This document shows, piece after piece, positions 12,331 to 25,281 of a stretch of DNA of 64,000 nucleotides. The notes under the pieces were generated by a model, which ran no database searches, was not told where the DNA came from, and saw nothing but the letters and a program-made list of their open reading frames with translations. Position 1 is the stretch's first letter, and every line of letters starts with the position of its first letter. The position numbers were made by a program, and so were the translations under genes. The DNA lies in contig QXEO01000167.1 of NCBI GenBank assembly GCA_007115705.1, positions 5,902,553-5,966,552 on the forward strand, in the 5' to 3' direction. Origin of the DNA: Dactylis glomerata (taxonomy: Eukaryota > Streptophyta > Magnoliopsida > Poales > Poaceae).

Positions 12331-13505
12331 TCGCTAGAGGCCGTCCGAAGCTCCGCCGTGGTGCTCCAGGGATCCGTCTCAGCGAGTTAGGCCTACCTGT
12401 TGAAGGAATCGGTCTGGTGTGGGCTTAATTGATGGATTTTCTCCGTTCCCTTTGCAGCATCTCGCCAGATTTTGCAAAGCCAAGCTCGAATTCATTGACA
12501 ATCCTTGACTTCAACCACTACATGAGGAACTAGGTGAGCAATCAGACCTCCAGGACCCCTCCAATATCATTCTAACTTCCTGTACTGAGCTCGCACCATG
12601 CGCCGTATTCCGTCGCCGTGTAAGCTCGCCGCCGGCGAGGTTCCAAGGGTTAAAACTCAGCGGTGTTGGTACCCTCTCACTCACCTTGATCTTCTGGTTC
12701 GATTCCACCCCACCACATGTTTGAATTCGCATCGAATAATCGAATTTGAGAGTGATCTGTGAGTTCCTAGGGGCGGTGATGTCATATTTGACTAGTCAAC
12801 ATTTGACTCGGTCCCTGCCCTTGTGGCAGCTGATGTGGCACTAGGCCCACTGGTCAGTGGCATCGGTTAGCAGTAGTTTAGGTGAGAAAAGTATCCCTGT
12901 TATTTCAGAAATTCCAGAAAATGTTAGAATCTTTGGAAATTCATAACTAATTCATTAGAAGTCAGAAAAATGTAAATGATATATCAAAATGTTCAGAAAA
13001 CATAACCTATCTATTTAGATTATAATCTTACATTCTTGTCTGAAATAATTTTGAAATAAAATTGAAACCTTGTTTAAGTAGTATTTGAATTTTGAATTCA
13101 AACCTAATAATAATAATTCAAACCAAGTTTTCAAATACCAAATAAAATTTTGACAAATTCAATAAATTTTATTTGAATTAATATTCCTTTATTTCAAAAA
13201 AGTAAACCATATACTTTACCATTAGGATTTCAAACCTAAAATGACTTTTCCTAAAAACAAATTTAAAATTGTAAATTTGGGAAAAACTATAAAGTAAATA
13301 AGAATTGTTTCCTAACTCTAATATTGCTATTCCAACAATTGTTTCATTAAGAGAAAATCTAAACCCATTTTAAAATCTTTAATCAATTAAAATTTGGATT
13401 CCAACCCTAAAAAAATCTAGGAACAGAAATAACCAAGCTTTCCTAATTATTTCTGAGTAAGAATTGAAACTTAAAATGAAATTCTAATACTACTTATCAT
13501 TAAGT

Positions 13506-16035
13506 TACATGTTCTTCAAAAGTTATTCTTTTGAAGTACATATAACTTAATCACCTACCATTTCCTTTAGTACTAAAACTAATAACTATCTTAGTGTGCT
13601 AGTCTAGCCATACTTCCTAATTCAACCATTAGTGGTTAATTTGTTAATCTATTTCAACATGATACACCTTAGTCAACTAACTATTTGCAACACCTTTGTG
13701 CAACTTAAAAACTGTTACCTTCCTGACATCACTTAATCACTATTCCTTTAAGTAATAAAAAATATCCATTTAGGATTGTGTTCTTCAAAAGTAATTCTTT
13801 TTAATCACACCCATTCTTGCCTAGACACAAGTAATGACCTTTGCATATTAAGAGTATTACCAACTCTAGAATCAACCATAAACTATTTACCTGAGCACTG
13901 CTGACTCATGACTAACTATTTGAGTGCCGATGTTTGTTATAAGAATGTTACCAACTTTAGAAAGAACCATATATATAGTAATAGCAATGAAAGTTGCCTT
14001 GTATAATCATGCCCAACTAATACCACATAAGTAACAAATGAATCTTCAATAGATAACTTGTTATGTTCCATCTATTAACCACTTTGTGAGTAATAGATAA
14101 GTATTATCAATCCTAGAACACTAACTCCTATTTGTAGTACTTCTAGTCATTAAGAAACATGTTCTTTAAAAGTTATTCTTTTAGGTTATATAACAAGTAA
14201 ACATTACAATGCCTCTTGTAAGCTTTAAAAGTAAGTAATTATTCTTGAGTGTGCCCATGTTAAGCAAATATGTGCTACCACATTGTTATGCTTCACCATC
14301 CTAGATGAATAACATTTCCATGCTTCACTAAAACACTCTTAACAGTGAATGAAACCTAGCTTGTTACCTTGGTATGCTCAACTATTATCTACTCTCTGAT
14401 TATGATAGAGCTATGCTAAACCCTGGAACACTAAACCTTAGGTGTATGATACGTCTCAAACGTATCTATAATTTTTGATGCTCCATGCTTGTTTTTACAC
14501 CATTTGCATATTGTTTCGTTACACTTAGTGGCACTTTTATGCATTTTCCGGAACTAACCTATTAACGAAGTGCCACAGTGCCAGTTTCCTGTTTTCTGCT
14601 GTTTTTGTGTTTCAGAAGTGATACACAGGAAATATTCTCGGAATTGGACGAAACAAAAGCCAGAAGTCCTATTTTTCTCGGGAGCATCCAGACATCCGAA
14701 GAGAGGAAGGAGAGGGGCCAGAGGCCACCCTCACAAGGGGCTGGCGCGGCCCAGGCCCTGGCCGCGCCACCCCTATGTGAGGAGCCCCTGGCTGCCCTCT
14801 CGCGACACCCCTTCGCCTATAAGAAGCCTCGGGACGGAAAAACCTAAGCCCCCGATCAGATTTCCAGAAAGAGTTCCGTAGCTCCGCCGCCGCCACCGAC
14901 GAATTTCGGGGGACAGAAGTCTCTGTTCCGGCACCCTGCCGGGACGGGGAAGTGCCCCCGGAGCCATCTCCATCGGTCTCCATCGCCGTCTCCGCCGTCT
15001 CCGTCGACCTCACCGCCATCTCCATCAACCTTGCTGTCTCCTATGATGAGGAGGGAGTAGTTCATCCCCGGGGCTGAGGGCTCTACCGGTAGCTATGTGG
15101 TTCACCTCTCTCTCCCATGATGTGATCTTTATGTGATCGTGAGCTTTGTATCATGTTGAACAAGTACATGTTATTATTCAGATATTTTGTGTACTCTAGT
15201 GATATTATTAAAGTAATCTATTCCTCCTGTTATGGTGTAACGGTGACAGTGCGTGCATCATGGTGGTACTTGGTTTAGGCTACGATTGTGATCCCTTGTG
15301 GATTATGAGAATAATTATTGCTATGATAGTTTGAGTGATTTATTCCTCCTTTCATGGTGTAAAGGTGTGAGTGTGTGCACCGTGTTAGTACTTGGTTTAA
15401 GTTGCAATGATTTCTATCTTGAGTTGTGATCTGATTTGTTTATCTCTATGAGTGGTGTTTGTCAAGTACTTGATGAACTTTAAGGGGTGCTTCCGTAGCC
15501 ACTACACAGTGATTAGTGTTATTCAATAGGAGAGTAATTCAGAGTACCTTAGCAAGAGAAGTTACTTGTTCAGTCATGTTACATTGTTGGGAGTGTGTCC
15601 ACTAGTGAAAGTATGATCCCTAGGCCTTGTTTCCAAGCTTTGCATACCGTTTATTTGCTATTTTGTTACTTGTTTGCTTGCAGCGATATTTATTCCACAT
15701 CACGTTTGCTACTTATAATCATCTATACCGCTTTTATTTCACTATCTCTTCGCCGAACTAGTGCACCTATACATTTGACAAGTGTATTGGGTGTGTTGGG
15801 GACACAAGAGACTTTCTGTATCGTAATTGCAGGGTTGCTTGAGAGGGATAGCTTTGACCTCTAACCTCCCTGAGTTCGATAAACCTTGGGTGATCCACTT
15901 AAGGGAAACTTGCTGCTGTTCTACAAACCTCTGCACTTGGAGGCCCAACAAGTGTCTACAAGGATAGAAGTGCGTAGACATCAGTGTAGTGCTTCTAATC
16001 AATAATAGACATGTTCTTCAAATGTTATTCTTTCA
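13506..16035 (+). repeat. Dispersed about 25-bp repeat within the giant LTR
   Basis: Variants of TGTTCTTCAAAAGTTATTCT recur near 13508, 13783, 14159 and 16010. The last lies beyond the nested LTR; with that removed the spacings are roughly 275, 375 and 310 bp. Confidence 0.65.
14447..15983 (+). mobile_element. Solo LTR (1537 bp) of the TGATACGTCTC Gypsy family, variant ending GCGTAGACATCA
   Basis: It begins TGATACGTCTC and ends GACATCA, with target duplications GTGTA at 14442-14446 and 15984-15988. The internal CCTATAAGAAG at about 14815 would serve as TATA. A reverse copy of the same variant lies at 23441-24983. No internal domain adjoins it, so it is the product of LTR-LTR recombination. 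Confidence 0.92.
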
Positions 16036-18668
16036 AAAGACATTGAAAGTAAGTAACAAACTATTCCTTTGAGCTTGAACAAATATAACTCTATTTGTGT
16101 CTTAAGATTGTTGTCAACCATAAGATTAACTAGGTATTCTTATCAAATAAGAATTACTTCCACTTTGCTTGTCACTAACCAACCATTTGTTTGCTAAAAA
16201 TATGATACCACTTAAAAGTGTTTTTTTCAAGATTTCACTCATTGCTATAATAGACTTCTGTAATAACTCTTGTATGAATCTTTATTCTATTACTTTAAAA
16301 GAATTGTCAGATAACCTAAAAACCTTAACAACCTTGTGTGTGTCTTTGAACTTAAAAGTGCAACACATCACAAGAATTCACCACAACTCAACATTAGCAA
16401 ATCATTGGGGTTAGGATACGCTTAGAGCGATGCATAGCATATAATTTGCATATCATACTGCAGTTCTTTTAACATCATCTTTACCAGATGATGGTGCCAC
16501 TTCAATATTTGGATTTTCTATGTATCGAAGACCTTGACTTGCATAATCTTGCAGTCAAAAAGGCAAGTTTATCTTGCTCATATCTCTTGATTGCACTGAT
16601 TTTGAAACTTCTTGCAAAGTGTTGACTTCAAACTCTAACATCTCAAAAAGGGCCGGAAAACCTATTTTCATAAATAATATGATTAGTGGTTATCGACCTG
16701 TGGTGATAACCTAGGAAGGGCTGGCAGGTGGAACCATGGTAAGATTGTGGTGGTGGAGGTTCCACTTGCACGGGAAAGTTAACCTAGGACTAATTACCAA
16801 TGCCACAGTTATTCCGGCGCCGTAAAAACTGTGTCATCCAAGAGACTTGGAATGGGACAGGAAAGTCAGCTGTATCTTCTCTCGTTCGCATATCAACAGA
16901 CACTCAGCTACCGTTTGCCGTATGTCTTGCAAGAATATGTGCACATGGGTGGGACCCCTTAGTGCCCACGGCCACTGGTGTCTATGATGGTCCGCCAGGG
17001 GCACCTAGGTACTTCATCGTTGGGGGTGAATATCAGGGGCATAACCTGCTATGCGTGAATTGGGTGGGCATGCATTGTGCGGAGAAGGCAGTGATTGGCT
17101 TGGATCAATGACTGGGCCCCACACCAAGGAAGTGTGGACGGGAAAGATTCGTCCGGTTGTGCAGCAAGGCTTTGATCTCTTTTGGAAGGACACACCTCTG
17201 CAGAGTGTAAAAGGATGTGACATGTTACCCCTTGTTCCGGGAAGGAGCTGCGAACGCGGCAGGAAAGGTGCTCTCAAGGCACTATACCTGTGTTGGCTGT
17301 TGGGCATAGTTTTATAAAGTAAAAATAATCTTTCAAGAAACCCTTGTTAAAACTTTGCATAGGCCTACGACTCTTTTGGGTCTGTGGCTGTAGTTAGTGC
17401 ATATCACACAACTTCTTTCTATAGAAACTTGTTGGGTAACGCTTGTTACTCACCCCAATCTCTTAAACCCTTGCTAGACTATGAAGAATTAGATGGAAGG
17501 CAACTCAAGGAGGCAACCTCCAGACATTAAAGATGAAGATGAAGCATTCTACCAACATCATGATTATCAGCAGAGCCTACAATTGCGTGAAGCTTGGAGA
17601 AAAACTAGAATAAGGTTAGAAAGGAACCAGTTTCCTAATCCTAGAACCTAGTAGTTAGAGTATTCTGTAGTTGAGTAGTAAGCCAACTGCATTAGTTGTA
17701 GTTTAGCTTAGTCTTCCTTGTTTCTTTCTCGTTTGTAGTCGCCAGGACTAAACCTCTACCTGTTGAGGAGGTTCTAAAGATCTTCTGTATGCTGAAAATT
17801 GTAATCCTATAGACATACTGTGGACCTGCGATGTTTCTGTTGTACCACTCTGATGAATGCAATACTAGTGAGGCGGTGTTTCATTGGTGTTATGTCAACG
17901 ACTTGCATACTACACATGCAGTGGTATGCTGGGTCACCACACGATCAATGACCAACAATCGGTTCTGGAAAACCGTGCTGATCCCTGTGCATTCCACAAA
18001 ACTCTTCGTTGATTTGTAAACATTGTATCCCATTCCTTTTGTCATGCGATACTAGATCTTGTCCAAGGTCAGATCACCGATATCACTATATCGTGTTCAC
18101 CCTTGTCTGACAAGTCTTTTAACTCGTCCATGACATTGCATCTCCCATGACCTAGTCACACGCTTGCAAGCTTCGTAGATGCAACTGTCACCGAGTGGGC
18201 CTAGAGTATCTATATGTCACGCGGATGGACAAATCCCTCTCTTGGTGCACACGCCTCAACCTACTCCTTTGTCATACCCAAGAGACATATTTTTTAGTCA
18301 CCCAATTACGTGATGACGGTTGATGAAATCAAATTAGCCTCCAGATGTAGTGATTATGTTGTGACCTCGGGGTCTAAGGAATAGGTTAATTTATTTCTTA
18401 GTTGGATGCAATGTTGAACTTGTGACTGATCTAATTGCATTTAACAGTGCTTTGGGTGCGTGTCCATCATGTCAAACATGACCTTGATCATCAGATGACA
18501 CATGAGCTGGTTAACTAGAGATAACCAAGGACATGTTTACTTATATGCCACACATGTACTAATGTTTCCGCTTAATACAATTATAGCATGACATATAATA
18601 TTTTGAACAAATGAGATATGACAACAAAAATACACTTTATTATTTGTCTCTGGGGCATATCTCCTTTA

Positions 18669-18691
18669 GTCCCCCACTTGCACTAGAGTAT
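18669..18691 (-). other. Polypurine tract of the Copia element
   Basis: On the minus strand this reads CTCTAGTGCAAGTGGGGGAC directly before the 3' LTR. This is the plus-strand primer tract recalled from BARE/Angela-type elements, and it sets the orientation. Confidence 0.75.
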
Positions 18692-21600
18692 AAATAATCC
18701 AGTTGCATTCAATCATGATATCATAACAGGCATATGTGTTCTTTATCATGCTTGCTTGTGAGAGAGTGTTTTAATGATCTGTACAACTCAGACCTTTTAT
18801 ATTCTTTGCAATTTGTCAACCAGTTTGACATTATCCCATCATCAGATGATGTCGTTAAAGTATAAAATGTGTTTTGGCAGAAGAGTGAGACTTTGTATTC
18901 TAGTGATGGCACTCGATCAGTCAAAGGAACTTTCTCTTGTTGCCATACCAGAAACACACTCAACTAGAAGACAAATTTTCTAAGCCATAACATTATACTT
19001 GCCACTTTTAAGTAGCCTCTAACTTTTCAATTCATGTAGATTTAACCGGAGGTGCAGAGTACAACTTCGATGTCTAGCCACGCTTCCATTTATCCAAGTC
19101 TTTAATTTGCAAATTTCTAAACCCGACAAACTTGCACTTGAGGCCAAGCTTACCTTTTAGAAAAAGGTCCTTAGTTCTACCTGGAACCTGGAGGATGAAC
19201 TTTATTTCAACGATTCTCAAATCATTCAAGAACTTGTTCTTCAAACTTATATTTCATTCAATGATTCTCAAATTATTCCAGAACGTGTTCTTCCACCAAG
19301 AACTTGGGTCACATTATGTTGTATACATAATACAGTTTTAGATGACGTTCACAACGTGGCATCTATCAACCATTACTATTTTATTGAGTTCCAACTGAAT
19401 GTTTCCTTTAATCATTCAGTCATCCAAGAGCTTTCTCTCTGACTTTGTTCCAATTTGTACTAGTTCAAAATTTCGACTAAGAAAACATTCTAACTTAATG
19501 TTTTATTCAACATATCAATCTATCTTAATAGATAAGAATGTTTTCCCATTTATCTATTAGTACTAATTTTTAATATTTCTCAATACCAACTAGTCCATTC
19601 ATAATATGTCATCTATATATAAGAATGTCTTCAAGCTCCCACTCAAAAATATGTCTATCACATATAAGTTGGGAAAGCTTTCATAGATCCCACTAAAAAA
19701 TATGTCTCTTACATATAATGATGAGAAACTATTTAATTCAGCTCCCACTCAGTCTAATATAATTCACAGGTCTTCTCGATATTTCTGACAATTCCAAAAT
19801 CCTTTGATCACATATCAAATCGAGATTTCCAGTTGTGAGAAATTAATTTCCAAAAGGTTTACAAAACTTTGCGTTTTCTTATACGAATTTTAAGAACTTG
19901 CAATTTTGATAACCTAATGGTTTGAATTACCTAAAAGACTTAAGCATCACTACATGTTGTAGTCAAACTATTGAATTTGTCAAAATACATTTTTGTGACA
20001 AATCGAGCTTTTATGTACTTCTTTAGAAGTTTCACTTCTTTCTTATAATCTTGCATTATTCAAAAAATTTAAGTAACAACTTTACTTAATAAGACCAGGT
20101 ACTTTTACTTTTCAATCTTAAATATAATTTTGAATTAAGTAACATTTTTTACTTAATAGAATTTCATGATTCCAAGTCATTTCTCGCATTTAGGTCCACC
20201 ATCTTTCTTCATAGTTCATATGTATGTCTTGTTCCAATAACATGACCAGTAAATCATGAATTCTATTTTGCGTACAGGCACAAAATTATTCATGAATCCT
20301 ATTTTCTTCAATAAAGGACTTCAATAAAAAATAATATGATCTTCATCACTAATTTTCTTTCTTCTAATGTAGACCTTCGCTTCAGAACATATTCCATTGC
20401 GCTATTCTGACATTATCAAGATAAAGTCAATAACTTTATTTTGGTCCTTTATTTTCTTCCATTTAGCACCTTCATAGAGAATACTCTTTCTCTAGAATGC
20501 ACCAAAACTTTGCTATAATTTGCACTTTTGGTTTATGGAAGACATGTCCATATTACACATAAGGACACACTATAAAGATTTATTCATATTAATTTTGAAT
20601 TATCATGTATAACTAAAAGTTTCTATGAATCATACTATATCTTCATGGCTTCCTTTTTATTAAAATGAGTGTTTGCTATTTTAATGAGCCGCTCTTAAAA
20701 ATAAATCTAACACTATAAGAGATAATTTAGCATCACATATTATCCAACAAGTTATGATTTATAACACATATCAATATATTGAAGTGTTCCGGGTGTTTAT
20801 TTGTCAGAACAACTTCCATAAATTCTTATTTGTTAGAACAACTTCCACAAATTCTTACACCAAAAACCATAACTTATAATCTTGTCTCTTTGGTCAAATC
20901 ATAGGGACTTAATTATAATTCTTCTTTTATTTCCAAAATCCTTTTGAAACCATCATATGAATTCAAAACCCTGTAAATACAAATATTCACTTTGGATTTC
21001 TAATGAGCAATGCAAAATAATGATATCCACTACTTGTATGAATACTATACATCGACATGTATAATACTTAACAATTTAAAGTATAATCATTTTTCCTATG
21101 TTGAACCGTATGATCTCATCAATTAGGCGTACTCTCCATAATGTGGAGTTCGAGTCATTTCATCGAACGAAAACAGGATTCGTATTGTGTAAAGATCAAA
21201 ACATCTAGTAACAATACATTTCATCAATATGTTTTTTGCATGCACTTAATCATTAAGCAAGACTTTCAAACGGCTCCATAATGCGGAGTTTGAGTCATTT
21301 CGTTAAACGAAACATGATTCGTATCATATAAAGATCAAACATCTAGTAACAATACATTTCATCAATATGAAATTTTACATGTACTTAATCATAAAGTATG
21401 ACTTTCAAATGGTAGTGTCATTTAAAAATCAAGTCATTATTTAGCTTGGATAATTTATGTTTATTGTTTATAAATGGTCATCAAATAATTATCAAGGATT
21501 AACAAGAATAATGAATTCATAATCATAATGTGATCATAACTATGTCACGCGGAAAGCAAGACAAACAAATGAGGTCCTCAACCATTATTGATCATGAAAT

Positions 21601-22053
21601 TTATTCTATCACTAATCTTGATAATAAATGTGGAGGTAGGGCATTCATGGCCATCAATATCTTGATCGCCATTGTCACGCGCCATAAGCTCCTTCATGCA
21701 ATTCTTATGCAGAATATTATGTTTTCAAATAAACGGGAACTTGTGTCATATACACAAAAAATCTGATGTAAATGTTCAACATGAAATATTTATAACTTGT
21801 ATATCAAATATACCCTTTTGGGTTTGACAATTCCCCTGCTATTGGTTCTACTTTCATGGTTCTCCATCGAGTCCATAATCCACGGAAGGTGAACGATTCC
21901 CCTTGCATAGCATATCCTATGACACTGTCTTTGTAGATGGGAGGAAGTCAGCACAACATCCCATCTATCGCAAAAACATTTGTCATCCAGTAGACCTAGT
22001 CGGTGAGGCACCCATGAATCCTATCATGGTTGCCGTACGACCTTTAAGCAGAT
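18692..22053 (-). mobile_element. 3' internal region of the Copia element, no coding recognised
   Basis: This is AT-rich DNA with no open frame above about 80 codons and no copia RT, RNase H or integrase motif on the minus strand. GCTCCCACTCA-like phrases recur (19636, 19741). It holds small internal duplications: a 140-bp tandem pair at 21134-21413, a pair with about 29-bp period at 20800-20858, and a CTCAAAT-ATTC...GTTCTTC pair at 19213-19290. It ends at target duplication GTTCT (22054-22058) of the Gypsy element R. Confidence 0.6.
21134..21413. repeat. Tandem duplication, 2 copies of 140 bp
   Basis: CTCCATAATGTGGAGTT at 21134 and CTCCATAATGCGGAGTT at 21274 begin two collinear units. Both share CATCTAGTAACAATACATTT and ACTTTCAAA-GG further on. 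They differ at roughly 15 sites plus small indels. Each unit opens with a short ACTC-CATA/TATG-GAGT-type palindrome. Confidence 0.85.
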
Positions 22054-22058
22054 GTTCT

Positions 22059-25000
22059 TGATGTGCGTAGCGTTAGCTACCAGTTGGGAACCCCAAGAGG
22101 AAGGTATGATGAGCATAGCAACAAGTTTTCCCTCAGTAAGAAACCAAGGTTTAATCGACCAGTAGGAGAAAGAAACAACTTCCAAAGGTTGTTGCTAGCT
22201 GGCTTTGGCAATGGCTCTAGAGAATTTGTTTATGGTGCCTGTCTGCGATGTAGCTTCGGTGCCAGCAGCAACATGGAACCTACACACAACACAACCAAGA
22301 TACTTTGCCCCAACTTGTAGTGAGGTTGTCAATCTCACTGGTTTGCTGAAAACAAAGGATTAAACGTATTGTGTGAAAGATGATATTTGTTTGCAGTAAG
22401 TAAATAAATAATGCTTGCGGAAAGTAAATGGTGCTTGCAGTAGAAAGTAATATATGTAAAAGAATAGACCAGGGTCCACAGTTCCCTAGAGGTGTCTCTC
22501 CATAAAGATAAATAATGTGCTGGGTAAACAAATTACAGTTGGGCAATTGACAAAATAAAGAATGCATAGCAATGCATGTACATGTCATGAAGATCACTAT
22601 GAGATTCACTTGGGCATTACAACATAATACATAGACCGTAATCCAACTGCATCTATGACTAATAATCCACCCACAGGATATCATCCGAACAACCCTTGGG
22701 TATTAAGTTGCAAGCAACAGATTATCGCCTTAAGCAAAGTGTGTAATGTAAACAATACAAATGTCCTTGAATAAGAGATTGTTATTTTCTCCCTAGTAGC
22801 AACAACACATCTACAACCTTAGAAGTTATTGTCACTCTCCCAGATTACTAGAGGCATGAACCCACTATCGAGCATAAATACTCCCTCTGGGAGTCACTAG
22901 CATCTACTCGGCCAAGATATCTACTAGCAATGGAGAGCATGCAAGATCATAAATAACATAAACATGATAAATCAACAATCAACAATCAACTTGACATAGT
23001 ACTCAATATTCATCAGATCCCAACAAACACAACATGTAGAATTACATAACGATGATCTTGATCATGATAGGCAGCTCACAAGATCTAGACATGAAGCACA
23101 TGAAGGAGAAGACAACCATCTAGCTACTGCTATGGACCCATAGTCCAAGGTAGACTACTCACGCATCACTTCGGAGGCTGGCATGGTGATGAAGAAGGCC
23201 TCCGGTGACGATTACCTTCTTCGGCAGGGTGCGTGGAAGAGCTTCTGGACCCTCCCAATCTTGGGACGACAACGACGGCGGTCTGTAGTATGTTTTGTGG
23301 AAAAGTGTTCGTCCCCTTGGGGTTTTCCCGTCGAAGGGAATTTATAGGCGGAAGGGTGATGTCAGGGGGTAGACCAGGGGTCCACACCACCTGGTGACGC
23401 GGCTAGGGGGTGGCTCGCGCCACCCTATGGTGTGGCTGCCTGATGTCTACGCACTTCTATTCTTGTAGACACTTGTTGGGCCTCCAAGTGTAGAGGTTTG
23501 TAGAACAGCAGCAAGTTTCCCTTAAGTGGATCACCCAAGGTTTATCGAACTCAGGGAGGAAGAGGTCAAAGCTATCCCTCTCAAGCAACCCTGCAATTAC
23601 GATAGAGAAAGTCTCTTGTGTCCCCAACACACCCAATACACTTGTCAGATATATAGGTGCACTAGTTCGGCGAAGAGATAGTGAAATACAAGTGGTATAG
23701 ATGATTATAGGTAGCAAACATGATTTGAAATAAATATCGTTGCGAGCAAACATGTAACAAAACAGTAAGTAAATGGTGTGCAATGCTTGGAAACAAGGCC
23801 TAGGGATCATACTTTCACTAGTGGACACACTCCCAACAATATAACATGATTGAACAAATAAACAACTTCTCTCCACTATGGTACTCTGAATTACTCTCCT
23901 ATTGAATAACACTAATCATTGTGTAGTGGCTACAGAAGCACCCCTTAAAGTTCATCAAGTACTTGACAAACACCACTCATAGAGATATCCAAATCAAAGC
24001 ACAACTCAAGATAGATATTATTGCAACTTAGACCAAGTACTAACATGGTGCACACACTGTCAACATTACACCATGAAAGGAGGAATAGATTACTTTAATA
24101 ACATCATAGTGATAATTATTCTCATAATCCATAAAAGATCACAATCGTAGCCTAGACCAAGTACCACCATGATGCACGCACTGTCACCATTACACCATGG
24201 CAGGAGGAATAGATTACTTTAATAACACCACTAGAGTACACATAATATCTGAATAATAACATCTACTTGTTCAACATGATACAAAGCTCACGATCACATA
24301 AAGATCACATCATGGGAGAGAGAGGTGAAGCACATAGCTACCGGTAGAGCCCTTAGCCCTGGGGATGAACTACTCCCTCCTCATCATAGGAGACAGCAAG
24401 GTTGATGGAGATGGCGGTGAGGTCGATGGAGACGGCGGAGACGGCGATGGAGACCAAAGGAGATAGCTCTGGGGGCACTTCCCCATCCCGGCAGGGTGCA
24501 GGAACAGAGACTTCTGTCCCCCAAAATTTGTCGGTGGCGGCGGCGGAGCTACGGAACTGTTCTAAAAATTTCGTCGACTCCCCTAGGGTTTTCCGTCCCG
24601 AGGCTTCTTATAGGCGAAGGGGCATCGTCAGGGGGCAGCCAGGGGCTCCTCACACCAGGGTGGCACGGCCAGGGCCTGGGCCACGCCACCTATGTGTGAG
24701 GGTGGCCTCTGGCCCCCCTCCGACTCTCTTTCAGTCTTCGGGAAGCTTCCGGGAAAAATAGGACTTCTGGAACTTGTTTCGTCCAATTCTGAGAATATTT
24801 CCTGTGTAGCTTTTCTGAAACACAAAAATAGCAGAAAATAGGGAACTGGCACTGTGGCGACTTGTTAATAGGTTAGTTCCAGAAAATGCATAAAAGTGCC
24901 ACGAAGTGTAACGAAACATCGGGTAAATGGTGTAAAAACAAGCATGGAGCATAAAAAATTATAGATATGTTTGAGACGTATCACTGCCCTCTGGCCCCCC

Positions 25001-25263
25001 TCTGTCTCTCCTTTGGACTCCATCTTCATGTTAGGTAAATAGGAACTTCGGCTTTCATTTCGTCCAATTCTGAGAATATTTCCTGTTTAACTTTTCTGAA
25101 ACACAAAAATAGCAGAACACAGGGAACTGGCACTGTGGAAACTCGTTAATAGGTTAGTTCCAGAAAATGCTTAAAATACCATGAAGTGTAAACAAAACAC
25201 AAAGCAATTGGTGTAAAACAAGAATGGAGCATCAAAAAGTATAGATACGTTTACGATATATCA
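22059..25263 (-). repeat. 3' LTR of R, interrupted by a solo LTR
   Basis: The sequence collinear with 57725-59374 is 22059-23440 plus 24989-25263, about 1657 bp. The minus-strand termini are TGATATATCG (right) and CGCACATCA (left). The break is explained exactly by the solo LTR at 23441-24983 and its CTGCC duplication. Confidence 0.88.
23441..24983 (-). mobile_element. Solo LTR (1543 bp), GCGTAGACATCA variant, in R's 3' LTR
   Basis: On the minus strand it runs from TGATACGTCTC (right) to GCGTAGACATCA (left). Target duplications CTGCC lie at 23436-23440 and 24984-24988. It is the reverse counterpart of 14447-15983 and lies inside another LTR of the same broad family. Confidence 0.92.
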
Positions 25264-25281
25264 AGCATCCCCAAGCTTAAC
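25264..25281 (-). other. Polypurine tract of R
   Basis: On the minus strand this reads GTTAAGCTTGGGGATGCT directly before the 3' LTR. The same tract precedes the 3' LTRs of E1 and E2. Confidence 0.85.

Larger units (their letters stand above)
10219..17941 (+). mobile_element. Giant solo LTR (about 6.2 kb without its own insertion), family not identified
   Basis: The element begins TGTAATATCCCAGG and ends CACCACA. It is flanked by perfect 5-bp target duplications CGATC (10214-10218, 17942-17946), and collinearity with the uninterrupted Copia LTR at 63280-63310 confirms both edges. After subtracting the nested LTR (14447-15983 plus a 5-bp TSD), 6181 bp remain. No PBS, PPT, second LTR or coding region is visible. 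A TATA box with a GC-rich leader near 12221 is what a U3/R boundary would look like. A solo LTR is therefore the simplest reading; a LARD-like or other non-coding element is the alternative. Confidence 0.75.
9241..18668 (-). repeat. 3' LTR of the Copia element, interrupted
   Basis: The LTR sequence occupies 9241-10218 and 17947-18668, about 1700 bp in total, and aligns collinearly with 62325-64000. The gap is filled by the insertion at 10219-17941 plus one target duplication (CGATC at 10214-10218 and 17942-17946). The inner terminus reads CTCCTTTA where CTCCAACA is expected, so the terminal CA has mutated. Confidence 0.85.

Noticed and set aside
14570..15065. Several 70-120 codon frames on both strands in a GC-rich block
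   Set aside because: They lie in the R/U5 region of a solo LTR and recur in all family copies in varying frames: composition effect.
16800..17317. Frames of 88-103 codons on both strands in the giant solo LTR
   Set aside because: No recognised domain, and overlapping frames on opposite strands in noncoding LTR sequence.
23460..23475. ATTCTTGTAGACAC as the missing end of the CACTA transposon
   Set aside because: It lacks the terminal GTAGTG and is part of a TGATACGTCTC-family LTR present in several copies.
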